The notes beneath the pieces are model-generated. The model was not told the DNA's origin, searched no databases, and was given only the letters and a program-made list of their open reading frames with translations. Below, piece after piece: positions 12,818 through 19,783 of a stretch of 19,783 nucleotides of DNA. Origin of the DNA: Anaerolineae bacterium (GTDB lineage: Bacteria > Chloroflexota > Anaerolineae > Aggregatilineales > UBA3940); contig JAFGNO010000027.1 in NCBI GenBank assembly GCA_016926985.1, forward strand, positions 1-19,783, given 5' to 3'. The position numbers and the translations under genes are program-made. Every line of letters begins with the position of its first letter. The stretch's first letter is position 1.

Positions 12818-14539
12818 TCATGGCATCACAATTTGCCAGACTGAGTTATCCCGGATCACTGTGAGCGTCTCCAGAGTCGGCCAGTCAGTAAGCGGGCTGG
12901 CGAGGACGACAGCATGGTCTCCTGCAATATCAATCTCCTGGGCTTCATACCCGTTGGCGCTGACCAGCGCGGCAATTGCCACGTAATCGACCAGCAGCTC
13001 CCGCGTGAAGTTGCCATCATCAAACGCGGAATTGATGATGGCCAGCAAGCGTTCCGCATACACATAGTCTCCTGCCAGCAGGGAGTTGTTGGCAGAAACC
13101 AGCATGGCTTCCAGGGCAACGTTGAACGGCAGGGTGGATTCGCGCAGGAATTCGCCAACCTGGCCATTTTCTGCAGCCAGCACCGCCGGGGGAAGCGACT
13201 CCTGATAAGGCGCGTACAGCATCTGGTATCGGCGGATCGTGTTGAATAATTCGATGGTCAAGCGCAGGTCATCTGTCTGGTCGCCAGGATACTGCTGCGC
13301 CAGCCAGTCAAGGTAGTCAACCTCGACTTCTTCCAGGCTGAGGTTGTAAACAGCCAGCAGGGCTTCATTGAGCTTCTCAGCTTCAGAAGCTGCATTGTTT
13401 GCCTGGTAAGCATACAGGTCAATAAACGATTCCAGTCCGTGTGTCTGGACCAGATAGGCCACCAGGCCAGCCGCCTCGAGGTAAGCGGTTTCGTGCTGGT
13501 AGCTCCAGAAATCGGCGGTCAGCTCTGCCAGCGGCACGTAATAGCCAAGCTCAACCAGCGCGGCGGCGCGCTCAGGGATTGGCTCCTCTTTGAAATGTCC
13601 TCCGGCCACATAGACGGCAATCCCCTCGCTGAGAAGGCTCAATGCGCCGGCATTGACCGGACGCATAGCCCAGTGAACCGCCTCATGGCGCAGGGTTGAC
13701 GGCAGGTGGAGGGTGGTATATGCCCGGTCAATATAGCTTAGAACCAGTTCGCCGCTGGCATAGGCCCCATTGCCCCAGATATTGTCAATAAAGGTGATGG
13801 GGATGGGCTTGTTGGCAATGGTCAGCCCCAGCGTTTCTTCGACATAGGTAATTGCATTTTCTGTCTGGACGATCAGCGCATCGATATCACGCTCGGCTGC
13901 TGTGTCGGTGATATATCGCAGCACGCAGCACGGTGTATATTGCGTAACCCATCGGGCATCCTGTTCGCGCAGCGGACGCGCGGTCTCGGGATCCAGGTTA
14001 ACAACAAAGTCGATGCGCTGACCGGAAAAATCGCCGCTGGCCGGGATGATGATTGCCACGCGGTAGGGGCCAGTCGGGAGGCCGGTCGTATCCCAGGCCC
14101 AGCGAAAGATCAGTGCATTTTCCCTGAGAGGACTGTATACGATATCCGGGCCGGAAAAAACCAGATCGTCATTAACCAGCAGCATCGCGCTTTCCACCGA
14201 GCTTGCGGGCAATGTGCTGATATTGACAACTGCAACCTCGATGGTGAGTAAATCGCCGGGATAGTGGGCCGCGCCGGGAAACACGCGCACTTCGCCAGGC
14301 AGCCAGGCGTATTCCGGTGTGGGCGTGAGAGGGGGGGGCAGCGGCGTGGGAAGGAGGATGCTCGCGACCGTGGGGGTGATTGACGGGTAAGGGGACGCAG
14401 TTGGGAGAGCCCCGGACTCTTCCGGGGTTGGCGTGATGACGGCTGCCAGTGGATTACAGGCGAGCGCCGAAAGCACAAGTGCTGCAGCAACCAGGCTGGC
14501 TATCCCTATAGGGGTTTTGCTGTGGCTTTGTGTGATCAC
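12818..14539 (-). CDS. Surface lipoprotein with a gluzincin-type metallopeptidase domain
   Basis: 573-residue predicted lipoprotein. The hydrophobic signal ends in LSALAC (Cys28), followed by a Pro/Thr/Ser-rich stalk (about 36-76). Residues ~80-185 look like a beta-sandwich of CARDB or similar type (PGDLLTIEVAVVN, YRVAIIIP). From ~200 to 420 lies a peptidase-MA-like domain: HEAVH (285-289) with the two zinc-ligand histidines and catalytic-type Glu286, and a downstream SEGIAVY (304-310) whose Glu305 would be the third zinc ligand. This arrangement marks gluzincins. The remaining ~150 residues are helical, then beta, with no motif I recognise. The start is a GTG that overlaps the upstream TGA as GTGA, with AGAGGAA as ribosome site, so translation is coupled to the nucleotidyltransferase fusion. 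Substrate unknown. Confidence 0.87.
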   Translation of the reverse strand: MITQSHSKTPIGIASLVAAALVLSALACNPLAAVITPTPEESGALPTASPYPSITPTVASILLPTPLPPPLTPTPEYAWLPGEVRVFPGAAHYPGDLLTIEVAVVNISTLPASSVESAMLLVNDDLVFSGPDIVYSPLRENALIFRWAWDTTGLPTGPYRVAIIIPASGDFSGQRIDFVVNLDPETARPLREQDARWVTQYTPCCVLRYITDTAAERDIDALIVQTENAITYVEETLGLTIANKPIPITFIDNIWGNGAYASGELVLSYIDRAYTTLHLPSTLRHEAVHWAMRPVNAGALSLLSEGIAVYVAGGHFKEEPIPERAAALVELGYYVPLAELTADFWSYQHETAYLEAAGLVAYLVQTHGLESFIDLYAYQANNAASEAEKLNEALLAVYNLSLEEVEVDYLDWLAQQYPGDQTDDLRLTIELFNTIRRYQMLYAPYQESLPPAVLAAENGQVGEFLRESTLPFNVALEAMLVSANNSLLAGDYVYAERLLAIINSAFDDGNFTRELLVDYVAIAALVSANGYEAQEIDIAGDHAVVLASPLTDWPTLETLTVIRDNSVWQIVMP

Positions 14540-17184
14540 GAAGATTCCTCTGGATGCAGGTGTTTGGAGACAATTTCCTGGAGTAGTTTTTCTTCTTCCC
14601 GTGTTGAGGTGATCTCGCCATCCAGCCAGGCGGCACGCAGCAGTTTCAGGATGGCACCAAATACCGGGCCGGGCTGTAAGCCCAGTTCTTTGAGCCGGTT
14701 CCCGGTAGCAATTGGGCTGATATGGCGCAGCCTTGAGGCGTATTCCACAATCTGGTCACGGATCATGGCGTTAGCTGCGGCGGCCCATAAGGTCAGCAGG
14801 GTCTCGTCTGATGCTCTATTGAAGAAAGCATCCAGTTCTGATGGTCGAAGCGGGTGTTCGAGTGCATCCAGTTGATTATACAGGTTATGCACGCAGTCCA
14901 GCATATCAACTGTCGTCTGACGAACCCGGATTCGGCGGCATAGCTCATGGAGCGCCGGAAGTGACAGATTCAGTGTCAGTAGGGCAAAGTAGGGCAGTTC
15001 AGGATCGAAATCATCAGGTATCCCTGACCAAACCGGGTGGTGAACAGCATAGCGGAGTGCCCTGAATGCGGAAAACACCCATTCCCGGCAGGTGAGTTCC
15101 GGGTGGATGGCCTGCAGCGCGCCCAGTTGATCCAGGCGGCAGAATACCCGCTCAGGATACTGTTCAGCCAGAATCGATTCAAGCTCATGCTTAATGCGCT
15201 CGCTGCTGACCCGGTTAAGCAGGGGGATGGCATCGGCGATCAGCTCGGCTGTGCGCGGCTCAATGGTAAAGCCAAGCCGCTGTTCGAACCGCGCGGCGCG
15301 CAGGATGCGGGTCGGATCGTCGACGAAGCTCAGGCTGTGCAGCACCCGGATACTGCCTGCCTTAAGGTCAGCCATGCCGCTGTAGAAGTCAAGTAGCCGT
15401 CCAAAGTTGTCGGGATCGAGCCGGAAGGCGAGGCTGTTGATGGTGAAATCGCGGCGATGCAGGTCCAGCTTAATACTGGATCGCTCCACTTCGGGCAGGA
15501 CGGTAGGCGCATCATAGAACTCAGTACGGGATGTCGCAAAATCAATATGCTCCGGCAGGTTGCTGCTGGCTATATTGGCAGGGCTTATTTCAAGCTCTTC
15601 AGCAATACACTGCCATACCGCATCACTCAGCAGCCACTTCCCTGTGCTGAACTGGGCATGGGTGCGGGTTTCACCACCAAACCGGGCTGAGAGGGCCTGG
15701 GCCAGCGTGACGGCGTCGCCCTCTACCACAATGTCGATATCGGTGGTTTGCTGTTTGAGCAAGAGGTCGCGCACCCCGCCGCCTACCATATAAAGCGCAT
15801 AACCCCAATCGTGGGCAACGCGGCCCATCTCGCGGATCAGGGCTGTGAGCACAGGTGGCAGGTGTTTGTCAAGGATCTCGCTCACAATATCCGGCATTGG
15901 TTGCAGCGGTTTGGTGTGTCCCATCTGCTTGATCAGGTCGGTTCGTGTAACGACGCCAAGGATCGTGCTATTCTGGTCAATTACGGGAATTTGCCCCCAC
16001 CCGCTTTGCATCATGGCATCTTGCAGGACATGTATCGAGTCCGATGGGCGGACGCTGACTGACCCGGCTTCCATGATCTGGTTGATGCGAACACCATCCA
16101 GCCCGTGTCCGATAGCTCTGTCCACTGCGCGCCGGGTCAGCAGCCCGATCACCTGGTTATCTTCAACCACCGGGAAGCCCTCGTGACCATATTTTTGCAT
16201 CTGTTTTGCTGCATCACGTGCACGGGTTTCTGGCGACAGGGTCTGGACACCCTGAGACATGAGGTCTGCGACTGTTAAGGCGGGCTGCAGGCTGTCGGTC
16301 AGGATGCGCAGCAGCCTCTCCTTGGCTTCAGCCAGGGTTATGTCGCGGATAATTGCCGCCGCGGCCCGGTTGTGCCCACCGCCGCCAAACTGCTCGGTGA
16401 TCTGGCCCACATCAAGCGAATCGCTGGTGCTCCGGGCAACCATTTGAATGTGATGGCCCAGGTCAACCAGCAAAAATACCGCTTCCGGGTCGAGCAAGTC
16501 GCGCAGCCGGTGCGCCAGGGTGGCAATCTCCTCAACAAGGTCAGGAGCTGAGGCGGTGGCGATCACGACCGGGTGGCCCTCTATCGTATAGGTGCGGGCA
16601 TTTTCCTGAAGTGCTTCAAACAGGGCTAACTGGTCATCGCCCAGATCGTAATGCAGGAACTCCTGGACAACGTCAAGCAGCGCCCCTCGCTCAAGCAGCC
16701 AGGCAGACGCGTAAGCGTCCCGCGGGGTGGTGGAGCGATAGGTCAATGCCCCGGTATCCTCGTAGATTCCCAGCAGCATCGTCGTTGCTTCTATTGGTGA
16801 TAGAGGGATCTGCTGCTCTCTGACCTGCTCAACCAGAATAGTCGTCGTTGCACCCGTATTCTCCAGCGCAATGTGCCAGGATGGATCGGGAGCTTCGCGG
16901 GGATCGTGGTGATCAATGATGTGGATGTCGGTGTTGTCATTCGCGCCGCGTATGGTCTGGATTGTCTGCGTATCAACCACGATCAGCCGGTCAATCTCTG
17001 TTTTCGGGAGTTCTTTTGTGGTGATATAGGGCAGCGCATCGAGATATAGTGTGATAAAATGCCGCACATTCCGATTCAGCCGGTTTGATAGCAATGGCAG
17101 AGCCTCCGGCATGAGCTTGTGTGCCGCAAGTTGCGCTGCTATGGCATCAAAATCTGCATTATCATGCGTTACAATTACATCCAT
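14536..17184 (-). CDS. DHH phosphoesterase - CBS pair - tRNA nucleotidyltransferase fusion
   Basis: 882-residue multidomain protein. Residues from this start: DHH-family phosphoesterase (about 1-300) with VTHDNADFDA near the N-terminus, IIDHHD (DHH 91-93), an EDTGALTY segment and the DHHA1 motif GGGGHNRAAAA (about 267-277); a pair of CBS domains (about 303-423) able to bind adenine nucleotides; then a poly(A) polymerase/CCA-adding head with GGGVRD (468-473), the metal-binding Asp pair in TDIDIVVEGD (Asp482, Asp484), RRDFTINSLAF, and the tRNA-binding helical body with DDPTRILRAARF. The last part adds C or A residues to tRNA 3' ends; the DHH part may degrade nanoRNA or cyclic dinucleotides. Whether it adds CCA, CC or A only cannot be told. 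I chose the ATG at 17184 because the promoter's -10 covers the alternative ATG at 17196. Confidence 0.92.
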   Translation of the reverse strand: MDVIVTHDNADFDAIAAQLAAHKLMPEALPLLSNRLNRNVRHFITLYLDALPYITTKELPKTEIDRLIVVDTQTIQTIRGANDNTDIHIIDHHDPREAPDPSWHIALENTGATTTILVEQVREQQIPLSPIEATTMLLGIYEDTGALTYRSTTPRDAYASAWLLERGALLDVVQEFLHYDLGDDQLALFEALQENARTYTIEGHPVVIATASAPDLVEEIATLAHRLRDLLDPEAVFLLVDLGHHIQMVARSTSDSLDVGQITEQFGGGGHNRAAAAIIRDITLAEAKERLLRILTDSLQPALTVADLMSQGVQTLSPETRARDAAKQMQKYGHEGFPVVEDNQVIGLLTRRAVDRAIGHGLDGVRINQIMEAGSVSVRPSDSIHVLQDAMMQSGWGQIPVIDQNSTILGVVTRTDLIKQMGHTKPLQPMPDIVSEILDKHLPPVLTALIREMGRVAHDWGYALYMVGGGVRDLLLKQQTTDIDIVVEGDAVTLAQALSARFGGETRTHAQFSTGKWLLSDAVWQCIAEELEISPANIASSNLPEHIDFATSRTEFYDAPTVLPEVERSSIKLDLHRRDFTINSLAFRLDPDNFGRLLDFYSGMADLKAGSIRVLHSLSFVDDPTRILRAARFEQRLGFTIEPRTAELIADAIPLLNRVSSERIKHELESILAEQYPERVFCRLDQLGALQAIHPELTCREWVFSAFRALRYAVHHPVWSGIPDDFDPELPYFALLTLNLSLPALHELCRRIRVRQTTVDMLDCVHNLYNQLDALEHPLRPSELDAFFNRASDETLLTLWAAAANAMIRDQIVEYASRLRHISPIATGNRLKELGLQPGPVFGAILKLLRAAWLDGEITSTREEEKLLQEIVSKHLHPEESS

Positions 17185-17187
17185 AAT
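17159..17187 (+). promoter_or_regulatory. Promoter of the carboxypeptidase-regulatory-like lipoprotein gene
   Basis: TTATCA (17159-17164) and CATAAT (17182-17187) are separated by 17 bases. The predicted start near 17194 gives a ~29-base leader that contains the GAGGTGAG ribosome site. The element lies inside the first codons of the divergent nucleotidyltransferase gene. Confidence 0.5.
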
Positions 17188-17194
17188 TATGGCC

Positions 17195-17223
17195 ATTGTA
17201 GCCAATGCTGACGAGGTGAGCAA
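17195..17223 (-). promoter_or_regulatory. Promoter of the DHH-CBS-nucleotidyltransferase gene
   Basis: On the minus strand TTGCTC (17223-17218) and TACAAT (17200-17195) are separated by 17 bases. The predicted start near 17188 is only about 4 bases upstream of the ATG at 17184, so the mRNA would be nearly leaderless. This fits the lack of any Shine-Dalgarno sequence before that ATG. Confidence 0.55.
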
Positions 17224-17618
17224 TGAAAAGCCATGCAATGATAAAACGTCTCTTGTTTCTGCTCGTGCTTGGGCTGATATTGACTCTGGCAGCTTGCAAA
17301 AAGCAGGAGCCCATTTATGAGCAAGGGATGAATGGATATGTATACATCGGCCCTGTATGCGGCATAGATGAGAATGGGGAAGAAGCCTGCGATATTGTCC
17401 CCTATCAGGCAACCCTTCACCTGAAAATCGGTGGTATGGAGCCAATTGAGATTGTTACCGAGGAGGACGGCACATTCTGGGTAGGGATGGCGCCAGGCGA
17501 GTATGTTATTGAGCCTCAGCCAGGGCCTGGCTTCGCCTCAGCTGGAGAAGTGACTGTTACAGTGCCTGAAGGCGAGTTTGTCGAAGTGCTCATTGTCTAT
17601 GACAACGGGATGCGCTGA
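17223..17618 (+). CDS. Small lipoprotein with a carboxypeptidase-regulatory-like (transthyretin-fold) domain
   Basis: 131-residue lipoprotein. A basic start (KSHAMIKR) and a leucine-rich helix end in the lipobox LAAC (lipidated Cys25). The mature part fits a single seven-stranded carboxypeptidase-regulatory or Cna-B-like sandwich: a GYVYIGPVCG opening with a Cys pair (CGIDENGEEAC), a YQATLHLKIGG strand, a TEEDGTFWVGMAPGEYVI core (the D/N-G-x-F...PGxY signature) and a VTVTVPEGEFVEVLIVYD close. Such proteins are usually passive surface modules with structural or binding roles; I infer no enzymatic function. The start at 17223 has GAGGTGAG a few bases upstream; an in-frame ATG at 17238 is less well placed. 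It is divergent from the nucleotidyltransferase fusion, with overlapping control regions, and convergent with the phosphoesterase gene 40 bases downstream. Confidence 0.85.
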   Translation: MKSHAMIKRLLFLLVLGLILTLAACKKQEPIYEQGMNGYVYIGPVCGIDENGEEACDIVPYQATLHLKIGGMEPIEIVTEEDGTFWVGMAPGEYVIEPQPGPGFASAGEVTVTVPEGEFVEVLIVYDNGMR

Positions 17619-17657
17619 CAGGTCCCTGCGTAATGTCGACCTGCGATCCGGCAGATG

Positions 17658-18533
17658 TTAAGCGCCGGTCAGTGTTATTTCTGCCACCTCCGGTCGGCAG
17701 TTCAGCCGGACGTTCAGCAGGTTTCCCACACCGCGGTTGGTATAAAGCCACATATTGTCTACCCGGTACAGGCCCCGGGCATATTTCGATCCAAGATAAG
17801 GGGTGATCGGCGAGCCGAGAAAGGGGAGGGTGACCTGCCCGCCATGGCTGTGGCCTGACAGCTGGAGGTCAACCCTACCGGTTTTTACTACCTCATCGGC
17901 ATAGTCCGGCTCATGGCACAGCAATATGGTCGCGGCATTATCCGGCAGCCCGTCCAGCGCTTGCGATAAGTTATGCTGCCGCTCCCAGACATCGTCAATC
18001 CCGGCGATCCACAATTGATCTGCGCCCCGGGTGATGGGCACGCAGGTATTGTTTAACTCAACGATTCCCAAACTATCCAGAACATGCCGCACTCCGGCTG
18101 AATCAACCCAGTGATCGTGATTGCCCAGGGTGGCGTAAACACCATCCGGTGCAGACAGGGGAGCAAGCGTGGCGCGGAGCCGGTCCGAGTTCAGAATATG
18201 GGAAATATAGTCGCCGGTCAGCAGGATGATGTCCGGGATATGGTCCATTGAGAGGGCAACTGCCCGTGCTGCAACCCGGTAAGATAACTCTGTCTCCAGG
18301 TGGAAATCGGTCAGATGGATCAGGCGATAGCCTTCAAAGCAGGGTGGGAGGCTGGCGATTGGCACCGTCAATGGTTCATATTGCAGCCATCCCGGCTCGA
18401 GGCGAAAGCAGTAGACAGTGCCCCCGGTTGTGACGGCTGCCCCTGCACCCACTGCCCGCAATGCCCATTTGAGAAAGGCCCGGCGCGATACCGGTTCAGG
18501 GATGCCTGGTTGGGAATCCATGGCGCGGTCCAT
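17658..18533 (-). CDS. Tat-exported metallophosphoesterase, YaeI-like
   Basis: 291-residue calcineurin-type metallophosphoesterase. The N-terminus carries a twin-arginine signal, SRRAFLKW (16-23), followed by a hydrophobic Gly/Ala-rich stretch (24-41), so the folded enzyme is sent across or anchored in the membrane. All family motifs are present: DFH (Asp76, His78), GD (107-108), GNHD (137-140), the CHEPD histidine (207) and GHSHGGQ (227-233), which together bind two metals. This Tat-signal, ~290-residue form matches the YaeI-like phosphodiesterases that act on phosphate esters at the membrane (UDP-2,3-diacylglucosamine or related lipids have been proposed for relatives). The substrate here is not evident. 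GAGG lies 5 bases before the ATG. The gene follows the PspC gene in the same direction with a 45-base gap and is probably co-transcribed with it. Confidence 0.92.
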   Translation of the reverse strand: MDRAMDSQPGIPEPVSRRAFLKWALRAVGAGAAVTTGGTVYCFRLEPGWLQYEPLTVPIASLPPCFEGYRLIHLTDFHLETELSYRVAARAVALSMDHIPDIILLTGDYISHILNSDRLRATLAPLSAPDGVYATLGNHDHWVDSAGVRHVLDSLGIVELNNTCVPITRGADQLWIAGIDDVWERQHNLSQALDGLPDNAATILLCHEPDYADEVVKTGRVDLQLSGHSHGGQVTLPFLGSPITPYLGSKYARGLYRVDNMWLYTNRGVGNLLNVRLNCRPEVAEITLTGA

Positions 18534-18578
18534 GCTGCCTCATCGGGTTGAAGCGGTTGATTTGCAGAGCGCAGCCGG

Positions 18579-18857
18579 TCAATTATCGCGGCTTCCAAGG
18601 GGCTCAAACTCGACGTGGGAGGGGCGGGAGCCATTGGAGTTCTTGATAGTGTGGGCTGTCTGTGTAGCTGCGCTGCTGGCAGGCGTCAGGATCGCCAGCG
18701 CAATATACAACAGCAGGCCCAGGCCATCTGCCAGAGCCAGGACAACAAAAACCAGCCGGACGATCACCGGGTCAACGTTAAAATAGTCTGCAATGCCGGT
18801 GCAGACACCGGCAACCATTGCGCCTTTGCTGCGTCGCACGAGTTTCCTGTTAGTCAC
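18579..18857 (-). CDS. PspC-domain membrane protein
   Basis: 92-residue protein made of a PspC domain: a KLVRRSKGAMVAGVCTGIADYF N-terminal motif (shown in part), then DPVIVRLVFVVLAL leading into a hydrophobic helix and an LYIALAILTP close. PspC proteins sit in the inner membrane and in proteobacteria signal envelope stress to PspB/PspA. Outside that system, single PspC proteins are common and their role is unclear. The tail after residue 62 is polar and hydrophilic. The start is GTG with AAGGAG about 7 bases upstream, a strong ribosome site. No PspA or PspB homologue is in the window. Confidence 0.92.
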   Translation of the reverse strand: MTNRKLVRRSKGAMVAGVCTGIADYFNVDPVIVRLVFVVLALADGLGLLLYIALAILTPASSAATQTAHTIKNSNGSRPSHVEFEPLGSRDN

Positions 18858-18909
18858 GGGGCATCTCCTTGGTTTCAGCTACGATCAATACGCAGTTTCG
18901 CCGATCGGG

Positions 18910-18938
18910 TTGCATGGGAAGACCGTGGAGGCTATAAC
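18910..18938 (+). promoter_or_regulatory. Promoter of the CAP-domain protein gene
   Basis: TTGCAT (18910-18915) and TATAAC (18933-18938) are separated by exactly 17 bases. The predicted start near 18945 gives a leader of about 23 bases that holds the GGAGG ribosome site at 18958-18962. It lies in the 110-base divergent gap shared with the PspC gene. Confidence 0.65.
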
Positions 18939-18967
18939 TATTCAGGAATTCTACCGTGGAGGGGGAC

Positions 18968-19765
18968 ATGCGTGGCATTCGCGTTATTCTGTTACTGGGG
19001 GTTCTGATACTGCTGCTGGTAGTTACGCAGTCGGCTTCTGCCCAGCAGGACTATGTCAACCTGGTTATTGAACTGATCAATGGGCTTCGATCTGAGCAGG
19101 GCCTGCCAGCATACCTGGCTGATACGACCCTGAGTGAGCTTGCCCAGGCACATGCCGAGTATATGGGCACATCAGGGCTGATCACCCATACCGGCCCAGA
19201 TGGATTGCAGCCCCGTGATCGGGTTATTGCTTCTGGATACAGTGATGGTTCGGGCCTGGTTGTCCACGAAAACATCTATCAGGGCACAAACGCCACACCA
19301 CAGATTGCTTTTGACTGGTGGTTTAATGACGCAATCCAATACGATGGCATGATCCTGACCAGTGCCACCTGGATTGGTGTGGGTGTATACACCAATACAA
19401 ATGGGGTTGTCAGCTATACGGCGATCTTTGCCAGCGAACCAACGGGGACACCGGCGGATCAGGAAGAGGTGCCAGCGGGCGACGCCACCGATACGGTGGA
19501 TGAGGGGAATGCTGACGATCAGCCAGCGACCGATGAACCAGATGAGATTGTCGATGCGAGCAATGGCAACGAACCGGAGCAAATTGATATCGACAGCTCT
19601 CAGGGTGCAGATTGGCAGGTCGATGAGGAAAGTGCTGCAGGAGACGAATCTGACGGGCAAGATGTCCCTGCTGCGCAAGGGGTGGGCTGGTTGATCCTGC
19701 TGGTAGTCATCTATGGCGCCGGGATGTTTGGGGCAGGGTTTTTCCTGGGGCGGCGTTTAGGATAA
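18968..19765 (+). CDS. Secreted, membrane-anchored CAP (SCP/PR1, YkwD-like) domain protein
   Basis: 265-residue protein. A signal peptide ends at SASA (about residue 25). A CAP domain (about 27-155) follows, with the first cavity His74 in THTGPDG and Glu101 in HENIY. The segment DAIQYDGMILTSATWIGVGV corresponds to the H-x-x-x-I/M-L...GVG motif, but the canonical second histidine appears to be Tyr125. After the domain comes a long acidic, Thr/Asp/Glu-rich linker (about 160-237), then a C-terminal transmembrane helix (239-260) and a short RR tail, so the domain is tethered outside the cell. Bacterial CAP proteins have no single agreed function; lipid or glycan binding are the usual proposals. 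I chose the ATG at 18968, five bases after GGAGG, over the GTG at 18956, which overlaps that ribosome site. The gene is complete and ends at 19765. Confidence 0.88.
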   Translation: MRGIRVILLLGVLILLLVVTQSASAQQDYVNLVIELINGLRSEQGLPAYLADTTLSELAQAHAEYMGTSGLITHTGPDGLQPRDRVIASGYSDGSGLVVHENIYQGTNATPQIAFDWWFNDAIQYDGMILTSATWIGVGVYTNTNGVVSYTAIFASEPTGTPADQEEVPAGDATDTVDEGNADDQPATDEPDEIVDASNGNEPEQIDIDSSQGADWQVDEESAAGDESDGQDVPAAQGVGWLILLVVIYGAGMFGAGFFLGRRLG

Positions 19766-19783
19766 GCTGGAAAGCCTGATCAA

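Noticed and set aside
17196..17445. A longer N-terminus for the DHH-CBS-nucleotidyltransferase protein, reading from 17445
   Set aside because: The added 83 residues are polar and Cys/His-rich without family similarity, overlap the divergent lipoprotein gene and lie upstream of the predicted promoter. The DHH fold starts naturally at MDVIVTHDN.
18368..18634. An 88-residue minus-strand frame overlapping the end of the PspC gene and the start of the phosphoesterase gene
   Set aside because: It lies out of frame over two well-supported genes that have their own ribosome sites; the small gap between them is only 45 bases.

Overview
The window reads as chromosomal DNA of a free-living bacterium, most likely a member of the Chloroflexota (Anaerolineae-like). 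That placement is an inference from gene content: several lipoproteins with Pro/Thr-rich stalks, a membrane kinase-like protein fused to an FGE-type domain, a stand-alone B12-binding protein next to a MeaB GTPase, a DHH-CBS-tRNA nucleotidyltransferase fusion, and small lipoproteins with a carboxypeptidase-regulatory fold. I see no rRNA, tRNA, CRISPR array, insertion sequence or phage gene. Genes are densely packed, with no gene-free stretch above 300 bases; the largest gap is 9158-9449.

Layout. (1) 1-2981, plus strand: the C-terminal end of a glycoside-hydrolase-like protein, a strong terminator, then a GH13 alpha-amylase-type enzyme followed 4 bases later by a lipoprotein of unknown role. 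(2) 3005-3748, minus strand: a two-helix membrane protein, possibly GIDE-like. (3) 3883-6712, plus strand: a promoter, then a cobalamin-binding protein, a MeaB-type GTPase, a PRPP synthetase and a GlsB-type small membrane protein, tightly spaced. (4) 6767-12649, minus strand: read in the direction of transcription this is a thioredoxin-like protein, a Nudix hydrolase, a 45-residue CcmD-like peptide, CcdA, a glutaredoxin-DUF2085 fusion, and a large pseudokinase-transmembrane-FGE-like protein. (5) 12818-17184, minus strand: a DHH-CBS-tRNA nucleotidyltransferase fusion, translationally coupled (GTGA overlap) to a surface lipoprotein with a gluzincin-type HExxH site. (6) 17223-19765: a carboxypeptidase-regulatory-like lipoprotein (+), a PspC protein and a Tat-exported metallophosphoesterase (-), and a membrane-anchored CAP-domain protein (+).

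How the parts may work together. The cobalamin-binding protein and MeaB belong functionally to methylmalonyl-CoA mutase, whose catalytic subunit is not in the window. The thioredoxin-like protein, CcmD-like peptide, CcdA and glutaredoxin-DUF2085 fusion form a thiol-redox cluster at the membrane and are the best candidate here for a little-described functional module. The pseudokinase-FGE protein looks catalytically dead at both ends and is more likely a sensor or scaffold. The divergent pair around 17190 appears to use interlocked promoters, one giving an almost leaderless mRNA.
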